A stretch of 64,000 nucleotides of DNA. It comes from a virus. Under the pieces are notes generated by a model. It ran no database searches. It was not told the DNA's origin and saw nothing but the letters and a program-made list of their open reading frames with translations. Shown here one piece after another: positions 18,461 to 28,600 of the stretch. The stretch's first letter is position 1, and every line of letters starts with the position of its first letter. A program made the position numbers and the translations under genes. The DNA lies in the IMG/VR virus record IMGVR_UViG_3300047548_000652, positions 1 through 64,000 of that record; one strand, given 5' to 3'.

Positions 18461-20002
18461 TTATTTTGGAAATAGACCAGATAGTTTTTCCCAAACATGG
18501 GTTACCTTTTGTAAGGCATGTTGTCCACTAACAATATTTGGTCCACCAGCTTGTTTTACCATATTTTCGAGTCTTTGTTTAATTTTAGCCTGACCTTTAG
18601 GATCAAGCACAGGAATAATTTCACCAATAAGCTTTGAGGCTTCACCAAAGAAATTTGAACCAGCAGACATTCCAGGGAATCCCCCACCACCATTTTGAGA
18701 ACTACTCTCAGTTTGTGGTTGTTCTTGTTTGGATGAGATAGTCATTATTGTGTTTGGGGTGGTTCGTGTTGATGTATTTATAATGTATGTTCCAGTATTA
18801 CCTGTACCTGTCTCAAATCTGGCGATAAAAGTTGAGTCTGGTATATTATCTCCCGAGACAATATTATTTGCCCCAGATACCACATTACCATATATCATTT
18901 TATTGACAGTAAGTACATTATTATCTATTGTTCCATAAAATTGTGCGGTGTCTTCAAATGCATTTTCTGGACCAACAAGAAAGTTGAAAAACTCTTGTTG
19001 AGCAGAAACAACTTCGCTGGATACATTTTCTCTATAATCACCTTCTGCGTCTATGATAATACCAACTTCACCGAAACCAGTATTTACTCTAAACTCAACC
19101 TCTGGTAGATTTTCAAGACCATGTAGTGTTCTGTCATAATACATTCTTTGCTTCACTGCAACGATATCAGAATATGTAGTGCATTGACACAATAAATCAA
19201 CAAGATTGTTTGCAAAAGTTTCTGCATGGATTCTGTTATTGAAGCCTTTATTATCTTCAATTTGATCATCAACATCAGTTGATAGATTTGCCTCTATCAT
19301 ATTGTAAATGTCTGGCGGAACAGAACTTTGTATTTTTTGTTTTTGTTGTGATGACATTCCTTTGAATGCTGATGCAAATGACAAAATTTGCCCAGGCAAC
19401 TGAGAAAGCATATTTGAATTTATAATATTTGAGAATGGGGTCTCTGCGGTAGCAACATTTTTGAATTGTTCCCATCTTCTACCAATTTGATCAAATGTTT
19501 CTTGAAAATGTGGTTTGAAATTACCAAGAGATGGGATATGATCTCCTATATCTTTTGCAAGTAATACTTTTACTCCACCCTCATTTTTGGCCTCTAATGG
19601 TCCTTTTCTTGGCACATTTTCCATCGGCTTTGACCAACCATTACCATCCAACGACATATCACCATCAGCATGAGCAGGAAAAAGTGACATATTACCGGGC
19701 ATGGGTGTACCAGCTTTTGGAAAATTCCTTACTTGTCCTAAAACAGTACAAGTTGGACTTCCTGGATATGCTCGTTGAATCAGTACAGGTGTTGCAGGAT
19801 CGAGCATTCCACCATAAGAGTCTTTTTCTTGTTGAGTTGCTGCGGATAATCCTGTATTGAAATGTAAATCATCAGCATTTACATTTACTCCTTCTTCACC
19901 TATCACTCTATATGCACACATTCCAATTTGATATGGGTCTTGTTTACTACCATGACCACCAACCTGAAATGCTAATAGTGGATGATTTTCATTTTTACTC
20001 AT
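18461..20002 (-). CDS. Baseplate hub-associated protein, possible gp5 counterpart without lysozyme
   Basis: 513 residues between the gp27-like hub and the spike-like protein, i.e. where gp5 is expected. Residues 40-140 (DPATPVLIQRAYPGSPTCTVLGQVRN...) could be an OB-like fold with a DGDMSLDGNGW loop. No lysozyme motif is present; cell-wall hydrolases occur instead in the 1069-residue protein at 25618-28827. The C-terminal 90 residues are a Gln/Ser linker followed by helices. Assignment rests on position. Confidence 0.6.
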   Translation of the reverse strand: MSKNENHPLLAFQVGGHGSKQDPYQIGMCAYRVIGEEGVNVNADDLHFNTGLSAATQQEKDSYGGMLDPATPVLIQRAYPGSPTCTVLGQVRNFPKAGTPMPGNMSLFPAHADGDMSLDGNGWSKPMENVPRKGPLEAKNEGGVKVLLAKDIGDHIPSLGNFKPHFQETFDQIGRRWEQFKNVATAETPFSNIINSNMLSQLPGQILSFASAFKGMSSQQKQKIQSSVPPDIYNMIEANLSTDVDDQIEDNKGFNNRIHAETFANNLVDLLCQCTTYSDIVAVKQRMYYDRTLHGLENLPEVEFRVNTGFGEVGIIIDAEGDYRENVSSEVVSAQQEFFNFLVGPENAFEDTAQFYGTIDNNVLTVNKMIYGNVVSGANNIVSGDNIPDSTFIARFETGTGNTGTYIINTSTRTTPNTIMTISSKQEQPQTESSSQNGGGGFPGMSAGSNFFGEASKLIGEIIPVLDPKGQAKIKQRLENMVKQAGGPNIVSGQHALQKVTHVWEKLSGLFPK

Positions 20003-20005
20003 ATT

Positions 20006-21223
20006 CTATACAATTCCTCCTTGACCAACAGTTTTACTGACACAATCCATGGTAGTTGTAGAAAAGCCACCATTCTTTAGATTATGAGTCAAACTCATTA
20101 TTAGATAGTCACCTGATCCATAGTTTAGTTTTTTTGGATCATTTTTATTTTGAAGTTTGAGTGTTATAATCTTACCTACATTTAGTATTGGGTTCCAAGG
20201 GACAGTAAGTCTCAGTGCAATCTTATCCTGTTCCAATAGACCCATTCTTGCCTGTCTTTTTAGAGCAAAGAACTGTGAATAGTCTGGGCAGGCATGTTGT
20301 GCCTGTTCAGATGAAAAGTTTGACATGGCTGCTTTTAGTACAGAACTCCCACTTCCACATCCTTGGATTTGACTGCCCAAAAGACTGACAATAGAAGACA
20401 ATGGATTGAAAGATATAAGAGAAGACATATCAGCACCATCAGGACCAATACCATTTAGAATGTCAGACAACAAATCAAAATCACATGGAAATGAGTTGGA
20501 CATGATAGCCCGTGGATTTGCATATCCAGAAAGAGATGCAGTCTCATCAAAGAAATATTCAATGATGGGACTGGCAGAACAAAGAGATTTTAGAGACCTA
20601 AAATGATGCGTTCCACCATTTTGGTATGTCATATAATGTAAAAATGAAGGGTCATTACCACCAGCCAAGGCAACATCGGCTTGTTCTGCAACTACCTTGA
20701 ACGGATGAATATTTGTAGCAACATAATCTCTGGCAGGAGCACAGGATTCAATGTCGGTCGATCTTGCACCAGCACATCCAGGTAACACTTCACTGACTAC
20801 TGCTGATGGTGTTGTACATTTCCAGGACTTGCTCACAAGAGTTTCAGCATCAATCAATAGCGTTGGGTCACATGCCCGCAAGGTAAATGTCTCAACCACA
20901 TTGTTGAGCATTTTTCTATTTTCTAATCTGTATATTGTTTGTTGAACTTCCATGGTGGAAGGATATCCAAATTTCGCTAAAACTGGTCTGTTCAAAGAAA
21001 TAGAGATAGTCTTTCCTTTGAAGTTATCCAACACCTTTATTGGTAGGTTATGATAATAACTTTGAACCGTGACAGTTGTTTGTAGACCTGGAGTAAGAAG
21101 ACTTTCACCAAGTATAACTTCCTGGGGAGTTATTTCAAATACAGTTTCATCAGGAACATTGACATCCATCTTTATGGATGTTAGCTTGGACTGTTCTCCA
21201 CGGAGTAGAGTATCATTAGCCAT
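20006..21223 (-). CDS. 27: Baseplate hub subunit, gp27-like
   Basis: 405 residues. The ending GDYLIMSLTHNLKNGGFSTTTMDCVSKT is the typical C-terminal strand pair of gp27/gpD-type hub proteins, and the middle SPIIEYFFDETASLSGY fits the same fold. T4 gp27 is 391 residues. It is flanked by gp53 and the putative gp5 counterpart. Many Cys residues in the centre are unusual. Confidence 0.8.
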   Translation of the reverse strand: MANDTLLRGEQSKLTSIKMDVNVPDETVFEITPQEVILGESLLTPGLQTTVTVQSYYHNLPIKVLDNFKGKTISISLNRPVLAKFGYPSTMEVQQTIYRLENRKMLNNVVETFTLRACDPTLLIDAETLVSKSWKCTTPSAVVSEVLPGCAGARSTDIESCAPARDYVATNIHPFKVVAEQADVALAGGNDPSFLHYMTYQNGGTHHFRSLKSLCSASPIIEYFFDETASLSGYANPRAIMSNSFPCDFDLLSDILNGIGPDGADMSSLISFNPLSSIVSLLGSQIQGCGSGSSVLKAAMSNFSSEQAQHACPDYSQFFALKRQARMGLLEQDKIALRLTVPWNPILNVGKIITLKLQNKNDPKKLNYGSGDYLIMSLTHNLKNGGFSTTTMDCVSKTVGQGGIV

Positions 21224-21229
21224 TCTTTT

Positions 21230-21925
21230 TTACACCAATCTTCTCAAATATCTTGCGTTACCATTTTTTGTTAAAATGTTGAGTTCTTCAACAATTCTTG
21301 GATAGTATTCTGGTTTGATAATCTTTATTGAACGCTTACTTTCATTCAGTTCTAATTCATAATCATAGTTGGATACTGTATTTTTCTTGGTTATCTGTAC
21401 TACGGTTGTGCCATTACCCATATTGATAGTTTCTACATCCTGTGTATCTGTTGTATTTTCCCAAGTGTCATATGGAACATCCAAATCATTTGTTGTTAAC
21501 TGTTTTTTATCTACCCAAAATCTTTTTTCTGTGATTATTCCGGTCAGAGATTCTTCTCTTGTGATTATTCTTTCATAATGATGTATTGTTGTTTTTGCTG
21601 TTTCTATTGAGCCATATTTGTTTATGATATACTTTGTAAAATCTCGTGAGTTTAGAGGCCAATCATATTGAGGATCAATCATATCATTGGCAAAAAGAAT
21701 AACCCAATGTGCTTCGGATGATCCATAGATATTGAATGCCAGAATATCTGGTGTGTCAGACTCTTTTACCAGATACTCATAGTATGCTGAACTGTTTGTT
21801 ATGACATCACGCACTATTCTTAATCTAAATAAAATGTTTGTTGGATAGTCATAGGTTGTTGGTTTTACCTTTCCACCAGAAATATCATAAAGAACTTTTG
21901 GAAATAGATCAAAAAACTCTGCCAT
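21230..21925 (-). CDS. 53: Baseplate wedge subunit gp53
   Basis: 231 residues. AFNIYGSSEAHWVILFANDMIDPQYDWPL matches the T4 gp53 core (IYGNPQLYWVLLMCNDNYDPYYGW). In T4 gp53 clamps neighbouring wedges together. The C-terminal IKIIKPEYYPRIVEEL also aligns in character with the T4 ending. Tightly spaced with gp48 and gp27. Confidence 0.9.
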   Translation of the reverse strand: MAEFFDLFPKVLYDISGGKVKPTTYDYPTNILFRLRIVRDVITNSSAYYEYLVKESDTPDILAFNIYGSSEAHWVILFANDMIDPQYDWPLNSRDFTKYIINKYGSIETAKTTIHHYERIITREESLTGIITEKRFWVDKKQLTTNDLDVPYDTWENTTDTQDVETINMGNGTTVVQITKKNTVSNYDYELELNESKRSIKIIKPEYYPRIVEELNILTKNGNARYLRRLV

Positions 21926-21928
21926 GTA

Positions 21929-22960
21929 TTAGAATCCTTGTCTTACACGTTTCTTATGAATTGGCTCTATCTCTCTAAAACCAAGGCTCAATCTTACTGC
22001 AACTGGATGACCATTCCTAAATGTTGAATAAACACCACTTGGGGCATAATCAACTTCACATCTCTCCAGAACACAAGTGTTTATGCGTAGGATATTTGTG
22101 TTTTCCTGTCCCTTGTTCATAAAGGTAATATCAAACTCAGCAGGCGGAATCCAGTAGAACCCTCCAGCAACATTACCAAATAAAGGAACAGAGCCGGGAG
22201 CACTTAGTTCTGGTGCAGCATGAAATCTAAGTGTTTTGATTATCGCCTGTAATGATAATGACTCTTTTTCGTTACGAGGTGCAAGTAGAAACTCAAATAC
22301 AAACTGTCTTTGTGGGGTGTTGGCAAATAGAATCTCAACAGCAGGATTGATTGGATAACCACCTAATCGAGCTACAGTTCCAATGGTGCTACCAGTTGCA
22401 TCACTTATTGGTCTGGATTGTCCACCAATAACAGATTCCATTGCCTGTGTAGCGGACCTTGCAAGTGTTGATAAAAATCCTCCGGCATATCCAGCAGCAC
22501 CCATCAAGGCCTCTCCACCCAAGGCAGTAAGAGATACTTCCTGATACATATTTTGCCCATTATAGACAAGAGGTGTGGGCATATATAGAGCAATAGATTC
22601 GGCTATTCTTCTGGTCTCACGTTCCAGAGCAAAGTTTGTGGGACCTATTTGTCCTGGAGAAATAAGACCATCTCGTAGTCTTAAGGTGTCAACCTTTGAT
22701 AGCTCATTACCTAGAACAGTTACTTCATTTTCTAATCCAGTTAGATTGGTTCTGTTCTGTCCGCTTGATACAGGGACATTGATATTGATAATCATATAAT
22801 GACCAATATCATCCATACCAACATTATCAGGAAACACCCTATATGAAAAATCATATCTTGACTGTGCCAAATCTCTTGTGAAATCATCACTTGGGTTTGG
22901 CGTTTGTGTATTATTTTGAGTATTTGTAGAAGTGAACGCTTCTCCTAAGATTCCTGGCAT
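21929..22960 (-). CDS. 48: Baseplate tail-tube junction protein gp48
   Basis: 343 residues. INPAVEILFANTPQRQFVFEFLLAPRNEKES... followed by IIKTLRFHAAPEL is the characteristic gp48 segment; T4 gp48 is 364 residues. It caps the baseplate hub and begins the tail tube. First gene of the minus-strand baseplate operon; a T4-type late promoter lies 43-50 bp upstream. Confidence 0.85.
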   Translation of the reverse strand: MPGILGEAFTSTNTQNNTQTPNPSDDFTRDLAQSRYDFSYRVFPDNVGMDDIGHYMIININVPVSSGQNRTNLTGLENEVTVLGNELSKVDTLRLRDGLISPGQIGPTNFALERETRRIAESIALYMPTPLVYNGQNMYQEVSLTALGGEALMGAAGYAGGFLSTLARSATQAMESVIGGQSRPISDATGSTIGTVARLGGYPINPAVEILFANTPQRQFVFEFLLAPRNEKESLSLQAIIKTLRFHAAPELSAPGSVPLFGNVAGGFYWIPPAEFDITFMNKGQENTNILRINTCVLERCEVDYAPSGVYSTFRNGHPVAVRLSLGFREIEPIHKKRVRQGF

Positions 22961-23002
22961 GTATGAAGATTGTCCTTTTACGATATATAGCCGTTATCTA
23001 TA

Positions 23003-23010
23003 TATTTATA
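23003..23010 (-). promoter_or_regulatory. T4-type late promoter of baseplate operon
   Basis: The minus strand reads TATAAATA, the exact T4 late promoter element, in the gap between divergent genes. A transcript starting about six bases downstream would have a leader of roughly 35 nt before gp48. The phage encodes gp33, the late-promoter co-activator. Confidence 0.75.
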
Positions 23011-23036
23011 CTGCATTACAAAAAATATATAGGTCC

Positions 23037-23480
23037 ATGGTAAAAACATATAAAGGTAAGTTCTCACCCAAAAATCCCAAGAAATACAAGGGAGACCCAA
23101 CAAATATAATATATAGGTCATCCTGGGAAAGAAAGTTCTTTCAATATTGTGATGAGACCGAGGATATTGTATCCTGGGCATCAGAAGAAATGTCTGTTGG
23201 TTATTTATCTCCAAAGGATAATCGCTGGCATAGATACTTCCCGGATGTTATTATTCAGGCACGCCAAAAAGATGGTTCAATAAAAACTATCATGATAGAG
23301 ATAAAACCACATAAAGAAACCGTGGAACCAAAAGTAAAGCGTAAAAAGAACCTACAATATATCACCGAAGTTGTCACCTGGGGTGTAAATCAGGCCAAAT
23401 GGAAGTATGCCGAAGAATATTGTAAGGATAGGGGCTGGGAGTTCAAGGTACTAACTGAGAAAGACTTATTTGGGAAATAA
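23037..23480 (+). CDS. 4: Head completion protein gp4, PD-(D/E)xK nuclease-like
   Basis: 147 residues from the ATG at 23037 (MVKTYKGKFSPKNPKKYKG), chosen because the region upstream is the promoter gap. IIYRSSWERKFFQYCDE, YFPDVIIQ and MIEIKPHKE supply the acidic and ExK residues of a restriction-endonuclease-like fold. T4 gp4 (gp50/65) is 150 residues and completes DNA-filled heads. First gene of the plus-strand block. Confidence 0.9.
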   Translation: MVKTYKGKFSPKNPKKYKGDPTNIIYRSSWERKFFQYCDETEDIVSWASEEMSVGYLSPKDNRWHRYFPDVIIQARQKDGSIKTIMIEIKPHKETVEPKVKRKKNLQYITEVVTWGVNQAKWKYAEEYCKDRGWEFKVLTEKDLFGK

Positions 23481-23488
23481 ATAATAAT

Positions 23489-23992
23489 ATGGCAAAAAAG
23501 TATCAACCAAAACAACTACAAGACTGGTTTCGAGGTAAGGCCCGTTCAGCAGCCGGATATAGAAAAAATATCATGGGCAACACTGAACGGTTGCGTAATA
23601 CTATTGGCATTGGTAAGATGTATTTCTTTTTCTATGATGCCAAGCATAAGGACAAACTTCCTGTATGGGACAGATTCCCCATGGTATTTCCTATTGAGAG
23701 ATACGGAGATGGATTTTTAGGAATCAACCTCCACTACCTGAGTGTGAATGAAAGAAAAGAACTACTCGATAAACTCATGGGGTTTGCCAATAATAAGAAG
23801 CTGACACCAAATACCAGATTGCAGTTGTCATATGACTTGCTTCAATCAACCAAGTCTCTGGCATCATTATCCAGACCATGCATCAAAAGATATCTATATT
23901 CACAGATGAGAAGTAGATTTGTTGAAATCCATGCGAGCGAATGGGATAAAGTTGTGGAACTACCAACCGAAGAATTTGTAAGGAAACCATAA
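23489..23992 (+). CDS. Conserved T4-superfamily protein next to gp4
   Basis: 167 residues. The segment MYFFFYDAKHKDKLPVWDRFPMVFPIE and the later CIKRYLYSQMRSRFVEI are typical of a protein widespread in cyanophage-like T4 relatives. A DNA end-protector (gp2-like) role has the right position but no motif supports it. Spaced 8 bp from gp4. Confidence 0.7.
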   Translation: MAKKYQPKQLQDWFRGKARSAAGYRKNIMGNTERLRNTIGIGKMYFFFYDAKHKDKLPVWDRFPMVFPIERYGDGFLGINLHYLSVNERKELLDKLMGFANNKKLTPNTRLQLSYDLLQSTKSLASLSRPCIKRYLYSQMRSRFVEIHASEWDKVVELPTEEFVRKP

Positions 23993-23998
23993 CACAAA

Positions 23999-24649
23999 AT
24001 GGCATCATATCCAATAACAAACGCACCAACAAAACTATCACCAAATGACTTCAAGGCAGTCAATGATAAATATGATAGTTTGGCAAAAGCAGCAAGATTT
24101 GCTGCCATCATAAGACCAGTTGGTGAATATCTCTTACCTTATAGTTCATTTTCACAGGACCTGACATATCTTTGTGAAATGGGTGAACTTCCAGGCCGTG
24201 GTATGATGAACATCGATGTTAGATACTATGGACCCAATCATAAACTTCCATTCCAGACTCAGTATGAAGATTTGAATCTAACTTTCCTGTGTAGAAATAA
24301 ATCTTTGGAAAGACAGTTCTTTGATGATTGGATGTTGATTATCAATCCTATAAACTCCTTTGACTTCAACTATCGAGACCAATACAGAGCAGAGATAGAT
24401 TTGTTTCAGTATAATGTTGTGGGACATCAACACACTGCTGAATATAAAATAACAGTGCATAATGCCTTTCCAGTGTTAATCAATCCACAACCCATGGCAT
24501 GGAGTGATGATCAGGTACAAAGATTGGTTGTATCTTTCACATATACTCATTGGAGCCGTAAGGGTTATGATCCAGAGCCAAGAGGCGGAGAGCCACCAAA
24601 CTGGTCTTATAACTTGTTTGAAGGTAAAACAAATGTGCCACGACCATAG
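23999..24649 (+). CDS. Tail tube-fold protein, gp54/gp19-like
   Basis: 216 residues. LPGRGMMNIDVRYYGPNHKLPFQTQ, RQFFDDWMLIIN and the ending EYKITVHNAFPVLINPQPMAW...RLVVSFTYTHW follow the strand order of T4 gp19 (ending IEIKGLWPTNVGELQLDW...FEVTLALDYWE). It may be the tube initiator gp54 or a tube paralogue; the main tube gene may lie outside the window. Confidence 0.7.
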   Translation: MASYPITNAPTKLSPNDFKAVNDKYDSLAKAARFAAIIRPVGEYLLPYSSFSQDLTYLCEMGELPGRGMMNIDVRYYGPNHKLPFQTQYEDLNLTFLCRNKSLERQFFDDWMLIINPINSFDFNYRDQYRAEIDLFQYNVVGHQHTAEYKITVHNAFPVLINPQPMAWSDDQVQRLVVSFTYTHWSRKGYDPEPRGGEPPNWSYNLFEGKTNVPRP

Positions 24650-24674
24650 TAAATATAAAGGATGATTTTGATAC

Positions 24675-25403
24675 ATGATACCAAAAGTAGATTTACCGAT
24701 ATACGAACTAACCTTACCGTCAAACGGTAGGAAGATTCGAATACGACCATTTATTGTCAAGGAAGAAAAACTTCTTCTTATGGCTGTTGAATCTAATGAC
24801 GAACAAACAATCATAGATACAACAAAACAAATCCTGAATAACTGTATTGTTGATGGACAGGATTTCAATATTGACAAACTACCTTTCTTTGATGTTGATT
24901 ATCTGTTCATATCACTGAGAGCAAAGTCAATAGGCGAATCTGTTGATATCAACTATACCTGTAATAATACTATTGCTGATAGAGGTAGATGTGGAAATGT
25001 CTTTCCTGCAAAGATTGATGTTGGCAACTGCTCTGTTACAAAGGATGATACCATATCCAAGGATGTTAGACTGTCTGGTAGTATGACAGTTAAGATGAAG
25101 TATCCAAACTATACTACAATGAAAAAGATTCTTGATAATGATAATGTTATCAACAAGAAAATAAACATCATTGCAGGTTCAATAGAAATGATTCAGGATG
25201 GAGATAATATCTACACATCCAAGGATTTCACAAAACAAGAACTTATTGAGTTTATTGAAAACTTGACACAAGAACAATACAGAAAACTAGAATACTTTGT
25301 CGATAACTTTCCGTCATTTGTGATAACCACAGAAGCAATGTGTCCTGCCTGTGGATATACACATAAACTCGAATATAAGGATTTCGCAAGTTTTTTCGTC
25401 TAA
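24675..25403 (+). CDS. 26: Baseplate hub protein gp26 (T4_baseplate family)
   Basis: 242 residues. The opening LPIYELTLPSNGRKIRIRPF and KEEKLLLMAVES are characteristic of the gp26 family (PF12322), a baseplate hub assembly protein. A Cys cluster (YTCNN...GRCGN, MCPACGY) suggests a zinc-binding site. Its stop overlaps the next start by one base (TAATG), indicating coupling with the gp51-like gene. Confidence 0.85.
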   Translation: MIPKVDLPIYELTLPSNGRKIRIRPFIVKEEKLLLMAVESNDEQTIIDTTKQILNNCIVDGQDFNIDKLPFFDVDYLFISLRAKSIGESVDINYTCNNTIADRGRCGNVFPAKIDVGNCSVTKDDTISKDVRLSGSMTVKMKYPNYTTMKKILDNDNVINKKINIIAGSIEMIQDGDNIYTSKDFTKQELIEFIENLTQEQYRKLEYFVDNFPSFVITTEAMCPACGYTHKLEYKDFASFFV

Positions 25404-25615
25404 TGCTTGGTTATGATACATTGATGAACCATTTTAAAACTAACTTTTCACTGATGCAGCACCACAAATACTCACTACACGATATAGAAAATATGATGCC
25501 CTGGGAAAAGTTTTTGTATGTAGATTTGTTGAAGCAATATATTAAAGAACAACAAGATTTACAGCGTGACCAAGCAGCAGCAAGACGAGCACAAGCAAAC
25601 ATAGGTAAAAGATAA
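25403..25615 (+). CDS. 51: Baseplate hub assembly protein, gp51-like
   Basis: 70 residues. MQHHKYSLHDIENMMPWEKFLYVDLLKQYIKEQ matches the short gp51 of marine T4-like phages (T4's own gp51 is longer). The gp26-gp51 order is conserved, and in the lambda-like logic these are the two tape-measure chaperones. An internal ATG at 25424 (MNHFKTN) is an alternative start. Confidence 0.8.
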   Translation: MLGYDTLMNHFKTNFSLMQHHKYSLHDIENMMPWEKFLYVDLLKQYIKEQQDLQRDQAAARRAQANIGKR

Positions 25616-25617
25616 AG

Positions 25618-28600
25618 ATGGCCAGACCAGAAGACTTAACAGTAGACTATAAGAAACTATTAAAACTTTCTGTCACGGACAGAGTTCAAATGGCAAGAAG
25701 TCCTATTGGACAAAGTTATCTGGCATCTTTGACACCAAGTCAGTATAATTCATTATTTCCTTCATATTATAAAAACTCTGTTCCATCATATTCAGCAGTA
25801 TCATCTGGTGGTGGTTCCGCTGCTGGTGGTGGTGCAGTAAGTGGTGGAGGTGGTGGGGGTGAAGCAACGACACCATCAACCACAACACCTTCTACATCCT
25901 CAAGCACAACAATATCTTCGGCAACTAAACCAGCATGGCTTCAAAGATTTGAGGCTTCTGTTTTAGCTAAGGTACAAGAAACTGCTGGACCTGTAACAGC
26001 AGATAATACAGGTAGGGTAAATGCAACATCTTTTAGAAATTCAATGATATCTAAGATTCAAAATTCAAGGTTGAATGGTTTTGTTCCTCCTGATGGTGAG
26101 AGATATGGAATTAAGAAAGGCACACCACAAGAATGGGCCAACTATTTTACTGGATTGGCAATGCATGAATCAGGTCTAAAAACAGGAACAGTTGGTGATG
26201 TTGGTAGATTTGCAGGAAACTCAAATGGTTTGTTTCAATTATCACCTAATGATGCGACAACATATAAAATTCAAAACAAACCATTTACTATAGAACAATT
26301 GAGAGACCCAAACTTTAATGCTGATGTTGCTCTAAAAATTCATGAACATTGGCTTGTCACAAAGAAAAAAGGCATTTTAGATGGTGCTGGAAAATATTGG
26401 GGTCCTATTAGTAGAGAAGGTTGGACACCAGGAAAAGGTAGAGATTCAGGTTTACCTTGGAGAGAGTGGGAAAAGGATAGTATATTTCCATCAGGGCCAC
26501 CATCAGCAGCAACAGATGTTCAAAAACAAAGACTACAAACAGACGATGCTGCCGAAACACGGTTGTCTCCTGAACAGGCAAATAAGACTGTGGCAAATAT
26601 GGCCACAGGCAAAATTCCTCTTAATGAACAAATGCTTAAAAATGCCATGACAGTTTTAGGTAGAAATGAAAATAAAGATACCAAAGTCTTGATGGAATAT
26701 TTTAGGAAAGGTGGAGTTAACTGGGACCCCCGTGGCAAAAATCATTGGTGTGGTGTTTTCGTACAATCATCCTTGGCACAAGCAGGTGTTAAAGGAACAA
26801 AAGGTTATACTATAGCAAGTAATTGGTTAAATTGGGGACATGAGGTAAATGCACAGGATGTGAAGCCTGGGGATGTTCTAGCACTAACTGTTTATAGAGG
26901 TCGTGGTGGTGGAAAAATAACACCCGGAGCTACTGGTGGGCATGTTGGTATGGCCACTGGAAAAACCAAGGTAGAAAATGGTGTACTTTATGTTCAAATG
27001 TATGGTGGAAACCAAAGCAATGCAGCAACACTTCAATGGTATCCAGCATCAAAATTATCTGTTAGGCGAGCACCTGAATTTATGGGTGATGCTGACTCAA
27101 GACAAAGAGCAACAGAACTTGAAAGTCTAGGATTAAATCCATTTGATGCAGAAAAAATGGGTAAACAAACAGCAGGGAATGTTTCTCCCGGTATCATAGA
27201 TATGCCAGCCCCGGAAGGATATGAAAATTTACCTGAACCATTACGAAAAGAAATAGAAGCAATGCCTGTGGATCAAAGACATTATTTATATGGCCTTATG
27301 TCAAAAGCACAAGAAGCTGGTATCGACCCAATCTCTGGTCTTAGCACAGCATTTCAGGCATCAAAAAATAATCCAACAGCGGTTGTTCAAACAATACAAG
27401 AAGCACCACCAGGAAAGATTCCTGAAATTTTGGCTGGGAATTTTGAAGTGTTGGATAGGAGTAGAGAACAACTTTCAAGGAAAGAAATTCAAAGTACAAA
27501 AGGAAACAGAGTAGTTTCCCTAGACTTTAATGCAACACCAGGGGCTAAGGGTGTAGAAATCGTCATTCCTGATGATGCAACAGATGAAGAAAAGGCAGCC
27601 GCACAAAACTATGTTGCGTCTGTAAAGAAATATTTCGAAGACAGAGGATATAAAAATTATCCAGTTAGAGGTGTAAGACAAACATCGACAAACAAAAGAG
27701 GTGTTCCTGGATTTTTTCACACAGAGCCATTTTTCTCGACAGATAAAGAGGCTGTTGATATTATATCAAAAGACCCAGGCGGATATGCATCCGTTGTTGC
27801 ATCAACCCTTGGTTCTTTACCTGGAACAAAATTTATTCCACCCCATATGGAAGAATCTCAAGGTGCATCTATACCAAAAGGACCAAGTGAAAGGCAATTT
27901 GCACTAGACAAACTTATTCCTGAATTGAGAAAAATAAAGGAAGCTGCAATGGATGATGCTAGTGAAAAACCATTAGTATCAACATCCGCTCCACAACAAA
28001 CTGCTCCACAAGTACCAACACCAACACCAGAATCCCCTACTGCTACTCCTGTTGTTTCTGCGTCTGCACCACCATCAGTAAGATTTCAGGACATGGATTT
28101 GGGTGGAGCAAAGAGACCCAACTTTACTGAGGCAGAGTTAGAAGCGATAAATCTTACTCCCGGTGCGGCTGAAAAGATTGCAAAGGGAATACGAGAGAAT
28201 CCAATGGCATCATCTATTTTTGCCAGCCCATCTGCTGTAAGAAGTGGAGTTCTCGCAAAATCACCTGAACTAAAAAAGTTTTCTGGCATGTCTCCAGAAG
28301 ACCAACAAAAAAGGCTGCAAGAACTAAAACAGAAAGCAACTCCTGCACCTGCACCAGAACAACCAAAACAGGAACAGACTGCACCAACTGCAACTCCTGC
28401 TGAAGCCCCTGCACCAGAGGCAGCACCAAAGACAGAAGAAAAGCCAAAAGCATTAGCAACTGGTGGTTTGGTTGATATTCCTCCCGGTGAAGACATTGCT
28501 GGTGTGAATATGAAAACTGGTAAGACAGAGTTCTATGCCAATAATAGAGAAGCTGTTTCTGTTAAAAATGGTAAGCTTAAAGTTGATCCTGCGTCTCTGG

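Noticed and set aside
18461-20002. Calling this protein gp5 lysozyme
   Set aside because: It lies in the gp5 position but has no recognisable lysozyme catalytic motif.
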